Source of the DNA: Bacteroidia bacterium
GTDB lineage: Bacteria; Bacteroidota; Bacteroidia; Flavobacteriales; Flavobacteriaceae
Direction: 5' to 3'
Assembly (NCBI GenBank): GCA_030425715.1
Contig: JAUIAA010000069.1
Span: 1 to 9,013 of the forward strand
DNA length: 9,013 bases
The notes beneath the pieces were generated by a model. It worked only from the letters and a program-made list of their open reading frames with translations. It was not told the origin of the DNA and did no database searches. The translations under genes were made by a program, and so were the position numbers. This document shows, one piece after another, positions 1-7,602 of this stretch. Positions within the stretch are counted from its first letter, which is position 1. Each line of letters begins with the position of its first letter.

Positions 1-1098
1 GGTATTGCTACACAAGACCCTGAATTGCGTAAAAACTTTAAAGGTACTCCAGAACACGTTATTAATTTTATGTATTTCGTTGCAGAAGAACTAAGAGGGA
101 TTATGGCACAACTTGGTTTTAGAACTATTGATGAAATGGTTGGGCAATCGCAAAAAATTGCTTCCAATAAAGCTATTGAACATTATAAAGCACAGGGTAT
201 TGATATTTCTCCTATTCTCTACAAACCAGAAAATAAAGAGAATAATCCAGTATCCAATACAGAAAAACAAAATCACGAATTAGAAAAAGTACTCGATTTT
301 GAAATTATCAAAGACGCCCATCCTGCTATTTATCGTAAAGAAAAAATGCAATTGCATTACCCTATAGGCAATACAGATAGATCGGTGGGTGCTATTATCA
401 GCAATGAAATTTCAAAAATATATGGAGCGAATGGCTTACCTAAAGATACTTTAGAAGTTACTTTTACAGGATCTGCTGGGCAAAGTTTTGGTGCTTTTGC
501 TACCAAAGGCCTAAAGTTTATAATTGATGGTAATAGTAATGATTATTTAGGAAAAGGACTATCTGGAGCAAAAATTATTGTAAAAAAACCTGCCAAAGCA
601 GATTTCGTTTCGGATGAAAATATTATCGTTGGAAATGTATGTTTTTATGGGGCAACACAAGGAGAAGCTTATATTAATGGAGTGGCTGGTGAACGTTTTT
701 GTGTAAGAAACTCTGGAATTACAGCAGTGGTAGAAGGTGTAGGAGATCATGGTTGTGAATATATGACTGGTGGAAAGGTAGTGGTACTTGGAAAAACAGG
801 TAGGAATTTTGCAGCGGGTATGAGTGGAGGAATCGCACTGGTTTACGATAAAAATCAAGAATTTAGAAACAGACTTTGTAATAAAGAAATGGTTGAGTTT
901 GAAACTTTAGATACCATAGATAGTGAAGAATTAAAAGCATTAATTGAAAATCATGCTGCGTATACCAACAGCAATAAGGCTTATACTTTACTAGAAAATT
1001 GGGAAGCAGAAAGCAGTAATTTTATAAAGGTAATTCCTACAGATTATAAAAAAGCATTACAAAGATTAGCAGAAGAACAACAATTAGCAACCGCATAA
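1..1098 (+). CDS. gltB: Glutamate synthase large subunit, C-terminal part (5' end outside window)
   Basis: This is the last 365 codons of the glutamate synthase large (alpha) subunit. The enzyme transfers the amide nitrogen of glutamine to 2-oxoglutarate in the cytoplasm, giving two glutamates. The frame is open from base 1, so the start lies upstream; the TTG at 25 is an internal leucine codon. The first residues (GIATQDPELRKN) match the family segment just after the last 3Fe-4S cysteine, at the end of the FMN-binding synthase barrel. Residues about 1-60 finish that domain. After a Lys/Glu-rich linker, residues about 115-285 form the GXGXG beta-helix domain, seen in glycine-rich repeats such as VGNVCFYGATQGEAYINGVAGE-type turns and TGRNFAAGMSGG. 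The GATase and central domains are outside the window. The TAA stop is two bases before gltD, so the two are co-transcribed. The gene looks intact as far as visible. Confidence 0.96.
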   Translation, partial: GIATQDPELRKNFKGTPEHVINFMYFVAEELRGIMAQLGFRTIDEMVGQSQKIASNKAIEHYKAQGIDISPILYKPENKENNPVSNTEKQNHELEKVLDFEIIKDAHPAIYRKEKMQLHYPIGNTDRSVGAIISNEISKIYGANGLPKDTLEVTFTGSAGQSFGAFATKGLKFIIDGNSNDYLGKGLSGAKIIVKKPAKADFVSDENIIVGNVCFYGATQGEAYINGVAGERFCVRNSGITAVVEGVGDHGCEYMTGGKVVVLGKTGRNFAAGMSGGIALVYDKNQEFRNRLCNKEMVEFETLDTIDSEELKALIENHAAYTNSNKAYTLLENWEAESSNFIKVIPTDYKKALQRLAEEQQLATA

Positions 1099-1100
1099 TT

Positions 1101-2564
1101 ATGGGAAAGATTACAGGATTTAAAGAATATAGCAGAGCAGATGAAAGTAATGTTGCTGTAAAAACAAGGGTGAAAAATTACCAGGAATTTACCGTTCCAT
1201 TAAAAGAAAAAGAGCTGCAAAAACAAGGGTCAAGATGTATGGATTGCGGTATTCCGTTTTGTCACAGCGGATGTCCGTTAGGAAATTTAATTCCCGATTT
1301 TAATGATTATGTACATAAAGGTGAATGGAAAAAAGCCTTAGAAATTTTACACGCTACCAACAATTTTCCAGAATTTACAGGTAGACTATGCCCTGCTCCA
1401 TGTGAAAAAGCTTGTGTATTGGGTATTATTGACCAACCTGTTTCTATCGAGAATATTGAAAAAAATATTGTAGAAAGAGGATTTAGAGAAGGTTGGATCA
1501 TCCCTCAACCTCCAAAAATTAGAACCGGTAAAACTGTTGTTGTTGTAGGGTCTGGCCCCGCTGGATTAGCCGCAGCACAGCAATTAAATAGAGCAGGTCA
1601 CACTGTTACTGTTTTAGAAAGAGATGATGCCTTTGGTGGATTATTACGTTATGGAATTCCAAATTTTAAATTAGAAAAAGAAATAATCGATAGACGAGTA
1701 GCTATTTTAGAAGCGGAGGGAATTGTATTTGAAACCAATGCCAATGTTGGTATAAATTATGCTGTTGAAAAATTAAAAACTTTTGATGCGGTTGTTTTAT
1801 GTGGTGGTGCAACCGTAAAAAGAACGCTTCCTACCAAAGGTATTGATGCCAAAGGGGTGGAACAAGCTATGGATTTTTTAACACAGCAAACTAAAGATAT
1901 ATTTGGCAATAAATACAGTGAAGAGAAAATATCTGCAAAAGGAAAAGATGTAATCGTAATTGGTGGTGGAGATACAGGTTCTGATTGTATCGGAACTTCT
2001 AACCGTCAGGGAGCGAAATCGGTTACCAATTTCGAAATCATGCCCAAACCACCTTTGCATAGAAGTCCTACAACCCCTTGGCCATTTTGGCCCCTACAAC
2101 TAAAAACTTCAAGTTCGCATGAAGAAGGTTGTGAAAGAGATTGGTTAATTAACACCAAAGAGTTTATTACCAATGACAAAGGAGAACTTACCGCTTTAAA
2201 AACGATTAAAGTAGAGTGGAAAATGGTTTCTGGAGAAAGACCTCAATTGATAGAAATTGAAGGAACAGAAAAAATATGGCCATGTGACCTTGCTTTACTG
2301 GCTTTGGGCTTTACAGGCCCAGAAAATACCATAAGTAGCCAATTAGGAATTGATTTAGATGCCAGATCTAATTATAAAGCATCTACTGCAAGTTATCAAA
2401 CCAACATTCCTAATATATTTACTGCCGGAGATATGCGTCGTGGACAATCTTTAATAGTTTGGGCAATTAGTGAAGGTAGAGAAGCAGCCAGACAAGTAGA
2501 TATTTTTTTAACCGGTGACAGCATCTTACCCTCTAAAGAAAAAGGGGATCTACCTAGCGTTTAA
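1101..2564 (+). CDS. gltD: Glutamate synthase small subunit (NADPH-dependent type)
   Basis: This 487-residue protein is the beta subunit of glutamate synthase, which oxidises NAD(P)H and passes electrons through FAD and Fe-S clusters to the GltB subunit. The N-terminal part carries two cysteine groups for 4Fe-4S clusters: C46, C49, C54, C58 and then C97, C101, C105 (CPAPCEKAC). GSGPAG at 150-155 is the FAD dinucleotide fold and GGGDTG at 288-293 is the NAD(P)H fold. TAGDMRRGQS at 441-450 is the C-terminal FAD-contacting motif typical of the family. The length is normal for GltD. The ATG start lies two bases after the gltB stop and has no Shine-Dalgarno sequence, which is usual in Bacteroidota. 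It is the last gene of the gltBD operon and is followed by a hairpin terminator. NADPH rather than NADH preference is inferred from the family, not from the sequence. Confidence 0.96.
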   Translation: MGKITGFKEYSRADESNVAVKTRVKNYQEFTVPLKEKELQKQGSRCMDCGIPFCHSGCPLGNLIPDFNDYVHKGEWKKALEILHATNNFPEFTGRLCPAPCEKACVLGIIDQPVSIENIEKNIVERGFREGWIIPQPPKIRTGKTVVVVGSGPAGLAAAQQLNRAGHTVTVLERDDAFGGLLRYGIPNFKLEKEIIDRRVAILEAEGIVFETNANVGINYAVEKLKTFDAVVLCGGATVKRTLPTKGIDAKGVEQAMDFLTQQTKDIFGNKYSEEKISAKGKDVIVIGGGDTGSDCIGTSNRQGAKSVTNFEIMPKPPLHRSPTTPWPFWPLQLKTSSSHEEGCERDWLINTKEFITNDKGELTALKTIKVEWKMVSGERPQLIEIEGTEKIWPCDLALLALGFTGPENTISSQLGIDLDARSNYKASTASYQTNIPNIFTAGDMRRGQSLIVWAISEGREAARQVDIFLTGDSILPSKEKGDLPSV

Positions 2565-2587
2565 ATAAATTTTAAAGTTGTTAAATT

Positions 2588-2622
2588 AAAGCCTCAATGT
2601 AAAATTTGAGGTTTTTGTTTTT
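2588..2622 (+). terminator. Intrinsic terminator after gltD
   Basis: CCTCAA (2592-2597) pairs with TTGAGG (2606-2611) around an 8-base loop. The stem is extended by A-T pairs outside it, and it is followed by a T-rich run (TTTTTGTTTTTAT). It lies 27 bases after the gltD stop, so it is placed to end the gltBD transcript. The core stem is only 6 bp, so strength is moderate. Confidence 0.75.
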
Positions 2623-2672
2623 ATAAAATGTGCTAAAGTTTATTTTAAAAATCTCTAATTCATTATTAAATA

Positions 2673-2696
2673 TTTAGATTCTCTTCAGAATCTAAA
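2673..2696. repeat. Perfect 10-bp inverted repeat upstream of the OmpA-family gene
   Basis: TTTAGATTCT (2673-2682) and AGAATCTAAA (2687-2696) are exact reverse complements separated by CTTC. The repeat sits 72 bases before the start codon at 2768. It could be a hairpin in the 5' untranslated RNA, a regulator-binding palindrome, or, given the following GTTATTTTT, a second weak terminator behind gltD. The sequence alone does not decide. The rest of the 2623-2767 spacer is AT-rich, and I see no clear TAnnTTTG promoter box in it. Confidence 0.6.
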
Positions 2697-2767
2697 GTTA
2701 TTTTTACCACCAATTAAAAAGTATGCAATAGCATTACTAATTAAACTAAAACCAAAAAACATCAATT

Positions 2768-3628
2768 ATGAAAAAAGGAATCTTAACTGCACTTATTATT
2801 GCGATAAGTTTAAGTTCATGTGTATCAAAAAAGAAATATGTTCAATTAGAACAAGATTTAATTGATACGAAGGGAGAATTGCAGCAAACCACATTAGAAA
2901 AAGAAGAGTTAGCAACTAGATTTGCAAAAATTGAAAAACGCGTTGAAGAGTACAACAACAAAATCAACAGCTTACAGGCAAGTAATGATGAAAAAATGGA
3001 ATTTGTTGGTGATGATTTAACCGTTATTTCAACAAATATGAAAGAAAAATTAAATGCGGTTTTAGCTAAACTACCTGCCGAAGAATTAGCAGGAGCAAAA
3101 ACTTTAAAAGATTCAATGAATATTGCTTTAGCACATAACTTAAAAAACTCTGTAGAAGGAAGTGATTTAGAAAGCAATAGCAATATTGATGTAAATATTG
3201 ACAAAACCGTGGTAATGATTTCTGTATCTGACAGTTTATTATTTAGATCTGGTAGCTACCGTGTAAGTAATAAAGCCAATGATTTTTTACAAGAGTTAGC
3301 AAATGTAATCAACTCTGAGCCAAGTATGGATGTGATGATTGAAGGACATACAGATGCCAAAACAATTCACACTCCAAATATTGAAGACAATTGGGATTTA
3401 AGTGTAAAAAGATCTACTGCCATAGTTAGGTTATTACAAAAAAAATACGAAGTTGACCCTTCTAGATTGATTCCTGCAGGAAGAAGTAGTTATGTACCTT
3501 TAGCAGATAATGAAACTAGAGAAAATAGAGCTAGAAACAGACGTACCAACATTATCATTATGCCTAATTTGAACAAATTCTTCGCTCTATTAGCAGATGA
3601 ATCTGAAGAGCAAGTAGTGCAAAACTAA
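2768..3628 (+). CDS. OmpA-family peptidoglycan-binding outer-membrane lipoprotein
   Basis: This 286-residue protein has a lipoprotein signal peptide: two lysines, a hydrophobic stretch, then lipobox LSSC with the lipidated cysteine at C18. Residues about 22-75 are charged and heptad-like, so probably coiled coil. An OmpA C-terminal domain spans roughly 145-265. It keeps the residues that bind meso-diaminopimelate in this family: D196 in EGHTDAK and R215 in LSVKRS, with the later basic run RENRARNRRTNI. It probably anchors the outer membrane to the cell wall. Downstream of the domain is a short acidic tail (residues 266-286). The ATG at 2768 fits because it begins the signal peptide. The gene stands alone between two terminators. 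It resembles flavobacterial lipoproteins annotated as OmpA family. Whether it has a more specific role, in division or gliding for example, cannot be seen. Confidence 0.92.
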   Translation: MKKGILTALIIAISLSSCVSKKKYVQLEQDLIDTKGELQQTTLEKEELATRFAKIEKRVEEYNNKINSLQASNDEKMEFVGDDLTVISTNMKEKLNAVLAKLPAEELAGAKTLKDSMNIALAHNLKNSVEGSDLESNSNIDVNIDKTVVMISVSDSLLFRSGSYRVSNKANDFLQELANVINSEPSMDVMIEGHTDAKTIHTPNIEDNWDLSVKRSTAIVRLLQKKYEVDPSRLIPAGRSSYVPLADNETRENRARNRRTNIIIMPNLNKFFALLADESEEQVVQN

Positions 3629-3655
3629 ACAGATATTTCAACAATATTTAACTTT

Positions 3656-3688
3656 AAAAAAGTGCCTAAATTCTTAGGCACTTTTTTT
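3656..3688. terminator. Bidirectional intrinsic terminator between convergent operons
   Basis: GTGCCTAA (3662-3669) pairs perfectly with TTAGGCAC (3674-3681) around the 4-base loop ATTC. Six A's lie before the stem and seven T's after it, so the RNA from either strand has a stem followed by a U-run. It lies 27 bases after the OmpA-family gene on the + strand and just past the EEP gene stop (3695) on the - strand, so it should serve both. Confidence 0.9.
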
Positions 3689-3694
3689 ATTCTT

Positions 3695-4635
3695 TTAATT
3701 TACAAACTTAAAAGTAGTAACCACAAACCCATGGTCTGAAGGACAAGGAATTTCCTTTTTGTTGATTAGTATATTTTCACTAAAAAAAGCCATATAAATA
3801 TCTGATTTTATAGCTTTTATTTGATTTCCTTTATAAAAAATATAATCTATTCTATGTTCGTCTTCTTTAGCTTTACTATCCCAGGTTATTCCAGGTTTGG
3901 CAATAGGATTTGGATTTAAACTCCTAAAACTATCATTTAAACCTAAATCTTCTAACACTTTTGTACTATACCAAGGTACTGCCAATCCGTTATGTATATT
4001 TATAGTATCCTCTCCCCAATCTAAATGAGAAGGCGAATTAAAATCACCTCCAATTATTACTGGAATCTCAACCGATTGTTTTGTGTACTTTTCTAAATAA
4101 GGTAATACCTTTTGAATCATGGCATATCTTGTTTCTGTCTTTTCCCATTCTAGCAATTCTTCCTTTGTTTTACCTAATTTTTCTGGTTGATTTTCCCAAG
4201 GTAAATAATGAAACCAATTAGAAAAAAGCGAATTTTCTTATGGTTGATTATAATTTCTCTACCTCCTAAATAAAATGGGTGCTTGGTATCAATTCGTTCT
4301 CCGAAAGGAAATTTAGAAAATATAGATAAATTAATATGCTTATCATTCAATGCAGTACCCTCCTTAGCAATGAGATGAAAATTATAACCTAAAGCATCTG
4401 CAATTCTTTTACCAGAGCCATAAGTTTCTACCATTAATATTACATCTGGATTTATTTCTTTTATTATATCAATGGCATTCTCAACTCCATTAGGTATATC
4501 ATTGGCTCCATGTAAAATATTCCATGCCATAACCTTAAAAGTAACGGGCCTTTCTTGTGCTGTGCAATTTATAAATGCAAATGCAAGGATGACTATAAAT
4601 CTGATTTGGAGAGTATTTTTAGACAAAAAAATCAT
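3695..4635 (-). pseudogene. Exported endonuclease/exonuclease/phosphatase (EEP) family protein, disrupted by a frameshift
   Basis: Two reading frames of 153 codons each (4174-4635 and 3695-4156) make one EEP-fold metal-dependent phosphoesterase of about 313 residues. The first half has an N-terminal hydrophobic segment ending AFINCTAQ (signal peptide, possibly lipidated at C24), then MAWNILHG (N39) and the metal-binding glutamate E70 in LMVETYG. It then runs off into about 15 foreign residues and stops. The second half carries IIGGDFNSPSH (catalytic Asp and Asn), RIDYIFYKG and the terminal SDH motif. The frame changes near the A6 run at 4222-4227; one extra base there restores RFFSNWFHYLPWENQ, with the His expected in the middle of the fold. 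All catalytic motifs survive, which suggests a very recent mutation or a sequencing error. The start is 17 bases after the M28 peptidase stop, implying co-transcription. Substrate (nucleic acid, phospholipid or sugar phosphate) is unknown. Confidence 0.85.
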
Positions 4636-4652
4636 GCTTTAATAGTATAAAA

Positions 4653-5603
4653 TTAATCCTGAAGGATAAAACCCATTCTATAATCTGATGCCACTTTTAA
4701 TATGGTTTGATATATATACTCACACACCTGTTTTTCTCCTTCATAATTTATTAAATCAGCTGTATCTTCTGGAGTATGGTATTGCGGATGACCGCCAGTA
4801 TGGATACCTAACACAGATATTTTTTTTCTATAAAAAGAAACATGGTCAGAACCTCCAACAGATCCTGCATGCACCACGGGATTTAATCCTAAAGAAACCC
4901 CTAAAGATTTCATAAGATCTACCCCTTCAGGAAACGTTCCTGCACCTCCCATATACACTTGCTTTTGGTCGTTTAATCTACCCACCATATCCATATTAAT
5001 CATTAACTTAATATGTGATAGTGGTACAGGAGGATGATTTACAAAATAGGAACTACCTAATAAACCTTGCTCTTCTGCACCAAAAGCCACGATAATAACA
5101 CTTCTTTTGAGTTTCTCTTTATCATTCGAAAGCTTTTCTGCAATTTCCAATAAGGCTGAAGTCCCACTAGCATTGTCGTCTGCTCCTGGGTAAATTACAT
5201 TTCTCTCTTTTGATTTTGAGGATGGTCCTCCTAAACCTAAATGATCGTAGTGTGCCCCTAAAACTATGTACTCCTGCTTTAACTTTTCATCATTACCAGG
5301 AATTACACCCATTACATTCCAAGTTTTAGCATAAGGTTGAAGGCTTGCGTCCTTATCAAGTCTTAACTTAGCATTAAACTCTTGTAAATACGATTTTGAT
5401 AAGGGTTTAATTCCATTCTTTTTTAAATCTTTTCTAATATATTTTACCAGCTTTTTATTTTCCTTGCCTCCAGGAAACCTACCTGTATTTTCTTTAGCAG
5501 TTAAAAAATGGATGTGTTCTTTTAACTCAGGTACGGTAATATCGGCTTGTGCATTTATTGCTATGGAATAAATAAAAGCAAGTAACCAAAATATTTTTAT
5601 CAT
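4653..5603 (-). CDS. Exported M28-family zinc metallopeptidase (probable aminopeptidase)
   Basis: This 316-residue protein begins with a signal peptide (MIKIFWLLAF...), probably cut after AINA near residue 18, so it acts in the periplasm or outside the cell. The M28 di-zinc catalytic set is complete: H118 and D120 in GAHYDH, the bridging Asp in GADDNASG (139-147 region), general base E177 and zinc ligand E178 in GAEEQGLLGS, D205 in MINMDMVGRL, and H276 in YHTPEDT. The family removes N-terminal amino acids from peptides; the exact specificity cannot be read. The length fits a single catalytic domain without a PA insert. It lies 95 bases after ftsZ but beyond a terminator, and has its own candidate promoter, so it is probably not part of the division operon. 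The EEP gene follows after 17 bases, so the two likely form a small operon of exported hydrolases. Confidence 0.93.
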   Translation of the reverse strand: MIKIFWLLAFIYSIAINAQADITVPELKEHIHFLTAKENTGRFPGGKENKKLVKYIRKDLKKNGIKPLSKSYLQEFNAKLRLDKDASLQPYAKTWNVMGVIPGNDEKLKQEYIVLGAHYDHLGLGGPSSKSKERNVIYPGADDNASGTSALLEIAEKLSNDKEKLKRSVIIVAFGAEEQGLLGSSYFVNHPPVPLSHIKLMINMDMVGRLNDQKQVYMGGAGTFPEGVDLMKSLGVSLGLNPVVHAGSVGGSDHVSFYRKKISVLGIHTGGHPQYHTPEDTADLINYEGEKQVCEYIYQTILKVASDYRMGFILQD

Positions 5604-5617
5604 ATCTATGTGCTTTT

Positions 5618-5625
5618 CAAACTTA
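5618..5625 (-). promoter_or_regulatory. Candidate Bacteroidota -7 promoter box for the M28 peptidase gene
   Basis: The - strand reads TAAGTTTG, an exact match to the Bacteroidota -7 consensus TAnnTTTG, 14 bases before the M28 start codon. This gives a short leader of about 5-10 bases. It lies directly after the ftsZ terminator, where a new promoter would be needed. No clear TTTG -33 box is visible upstream; that stretch is T-rich and overlaps the terminator. An 8-base match with two free positions can occur by chance in AT-rich DNA. Confidence 0.45.
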
Positions 5626-5632
5626 AATGAAT

Positions 5633-5676
5633 AAAAAAAATCCGGAATAAAAAAACATTATTTTATTCCAGATTTT
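5633..5676 (-). terminator. Intrinsic terminator after ftsZ
   Basis: The arms at 5637-5652 and 5661-5676 are 16 bases each with an 8-base loop. On the - strand the single imperfect position becomes a G-U wobble, so the - strand RNA folds into a continuous 16-bp stem. On the + strand the same position is a C/A mismatch. The stem is followed on the - strand by eight T's. This orientation matches termination of the ftsQAZ transcript, 22 bases past the ftsZ stop. Confidence 0.82.
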
Positions 5677-5698
5677 CCCACTAACTAAAACCAATATT

Positions 5699-7567
5699 TT
5701 AATCTACATTATCATGTAAAAATGAGTTATTCGACCGTAATTGAATGTCTTGATTTTCATCTATATCCAAGCTAGTTCTTGATTGATTTTTATCCATTTC
5801 TGAGGACTTAGGAACATCATTTAACGAAACTCCCATCCTTTTATAAGCTGGCTGGTTTTCAATCTCATCAATATTTTGATTCATTTTATGGATAAACTTA
5901 TAATTAAAATCTTTCATTTTTTTCCTTCTCTCGTCTGCCTTACTTTTCAATTCAGAAATCGTTAGGTTAAATGGAGAAGCTTCTTCTGTTTGGATAGCTT
6001 CTTCTACATTATTTTCAACGGTTTCTATTTCCTTTTTTTCCACTCTAATGTCAAAATTCAACTCTTCATCTTCTCTTTTATCTTCTTTAGAAATATTTTT
6101 TAGCACATTAATTTCATCTGCAAATTCATCTTCCAGTACATGTCTCACTTTTTGTTCTTGGGCAACATAAGTTGGCTTAATTTCTTCCAATCCAATGATT
6201 TCAATTTCATTGATATCAATATTTTCTAAAGTTTGTGTTTCTTGTTGTTTTGGAGTGGCAGTATTTTGAATTGGCAAATCAAAAGTAAAAGATATTTGGT
6301 TCTCTTCCTCTTCCTTTTTTTCTACGTTTACATTAGGAGTTACATTTTTAATATTAGACACCTCATCATAAACCACAGGCATTTCATTAATTGCCTGATT
6401 TGTTTGATCCGTTGGGCTAGATTCTGTTTTAATACTTTGCTCTTCTTTAGGCACTTCTAAAACATGTTTGGTTACTTGTGGTGCCTGAGTTTGTATAGGT
6501 TCTACTTTCTTAATAGTATTTCGCTCTTTATCTTCAATTAACCGATGTACAATTTTCTTAGACTCTGTAATGGCAATTTCATCTTGCTGATCAGGATTAA
6601 AACCAGTAGCAATAATAGTTACCGAAATGGCATCTCCTAAATTATCATCTTCACCAACTCCCATAATAATATCTACGTTGGTTTTGGCTTCTGATTGAAT
6701 ATAATCGTTAATTTCTCCTATTTCATCTATGGTTACTTCGGTTGCACCAGATACAATCAGTAACAATACATTCTTTGCTCCTTCAATTTTATTGTCGTTT
6801 AACAATGGTGAATCTAAGGCTTTAGTAATGGCGTTTTGTGCTCTATTGGTACCCGAAGAGGTTGCCGACCCCATAATGGCTGTACCACTATTGGACAATA
6901 CTGTTTTCGCATCACGCAGGTCAATATTTTGTGTATAGTGATGGGTAATTACCCCTGCAATACCCGTTGCAGCAGTTGCCAATACTTCATCGGCTTTTGA
7001 AAAACCTGTTTTAAACCCAAGGTTACCATATACCTCTCTTAGCTTATTGTTATTTATTACCACCAAAGAATCTACGTTTGCACGTAGTTTTTCAATACCA
7101 ATTTGCGCTTGTTCATTTCTCATTTTTCCTTCAAAAGAGAACGGAATAGTAACAATTCCCACTGTTAAAATATCTAAATCTTTGGCAATTTTTGCAATGA
7201 TTGGTGCTGCTCCTGTACCGGTACCGCCCCCCATACCAACGGTAATAAATAGCATTTTTGCACGAGTATTTAGCATGTTTTTGATATCCTCAATGCTTTC
7301 CATGGCAGATTGCTCTCCTACTTCTGGGTTTGCTCCTGCTCCTAAGCCTTCGGTTAAAGATGCTCCCAATTGAATTTTATAAGGAACAGGACTGTTTTGC
7401 AAAGCTTGTGCATCGGTATTGCACACTACAAAATCTACACCTTTTATTCCTTTGGTAAACATGTGATTAACAGCATTACTACCTCCGCCACCAACGCCTA
7501 TAACTTTGATAACATTGGATTGATTTTTTGGTAAATCAAAAGATATGTTGCTAAATTCTATACTCAT
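5699..7567 (-). CDS. ftsZ: Cell division protein FtsZ, long-tailed Bacteroidota form
   Basis: FtsZ is the tubulin-like GTPase that polymerises into the cytoplasmic division ring. Residues about 15-325 are the globular domain: GVGGGGSNAV (24-33) is the nucleotide loop, GGGTGTG (113-119) is the tubulin signature, and NIDLRD (214-219) fits the NxDxxD synergy loop that completes the GTPase site of the next subunit. At 622 residues it is far longer than the roughly 380 of E. coli FtsZ. The extra length is an acidic, Glu/Lys-rich, probably disordered linker (about 330-530), a basic predicted helix (about 537-560), a block ENQPAYKRMGVSL (570-582), and a C-terminal peptide ending RSNNSFLHDNVD. The peptide is likely the docking site for FtsA or other partners. 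The start is 35 bases after ftsA, consistent with one transcript, and a terminator follows the gene. No lesion is seen. Confidence 0.97.
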   Translation of the reverse strand: MSIEFSNISFDLPKNQSNVIKVIGVGGGGSNAVNHMFTKGIKGVDFVVCNTDAQALQNSPVPYKIQLGASLTEGLGAGANPEVGEQSAMESIEDIKNMLNTRAKMLFITVGMGGGTGTGAAPIIAKIAKDLDILTVGIVTIPFSFEGKMRNEQAQIGIEKLRANVDSLVVINNNKLREVYGNLGFKTGFSKADEVLATAATGIAGVITHHYTQNIDLRDAKTVLSNSGTAIMGSATSSGTNRAQNAITKALDSPLLNDNKIEGAKNVLLLIVSGATEVTIDEIGEINDYIQSEAKTNVDIIMGVGEDDNLGDAISVTIIATGFNPDQQDEIAITESKKIVHRLIEDKERNTIKKVEPIQTQAPQVTKHVLEVPKEEQSIKTESSPTDQTNQAINEMPVVYDEVSNIKNVTPNVNVEKKEEEENQISFTFDLPIQNTATPKQQETQTLENIDINEIEIIGLEEIKPTYVAQEQKVRHVLEDEFADEINVLKNISKEDKREDEELNFDIRVEKKEIETVENNVEEAIQTEEASPFNLTISELKSKADERRKKMKDFNYKFIHKMNQNIDEIENQPAYKRMGVSLNDVPKSSEMDKNQSRTSLDIDENQDIQLRSNNSFLHDNVD

Positions 7568-7602
7568 AACTTTTTCTTTTATAGGGGTTTAATTATTTTT
7601 TC

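Noticed and set aside
559..858. Antisense open frame of 99 codons within gltB
   Set aside because: It is opposite the GXGXG domain. The Ser/Thr/Cys/His-rich translation is typical of a shadow frame.
25..1098. TTG at 25 as the start of a complete 357-residue protein
   Set aside because: The frame is open from base 1 and the residues before 25 continue the conserved GltB sequence, so this is the 3' part of a longer gene.
2605..2641. Possible promoter for the OmpA-family gene (TTTTTG followed by TAAAGTTT)
   Set aside because: The second element matches TAnnTTTG at only four of six fixed positions and the spacing is short, so it was not listed as a feature.
2842..3204. Antisense open frame of 120 codons within the OmpA-family gene
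   Set aside because: It lies wholly inside a well-supported gene on the other strand. Its Ser/Phe-rich composition is what the complement of Lys/Glu/Leu-rich coding sequence gives, with no family resemblance.
3695..4156. The 3' half of the EEP gene as an independent gene starting at the ATG at 4156
   Set aside because: It begins in the middle of the EEP fold, lacks the N-terminal metal-binding half, and its frame continues upstream with sensible homologous sequence back to the A6 run.
7047..7373. Antisense open frame of 108 codons within ftsZ
   Set aside because: It lies opposite the conserved GTPase domain. The codon constraint of ftsZ explains the lack of stops, and no domain is recognisable.
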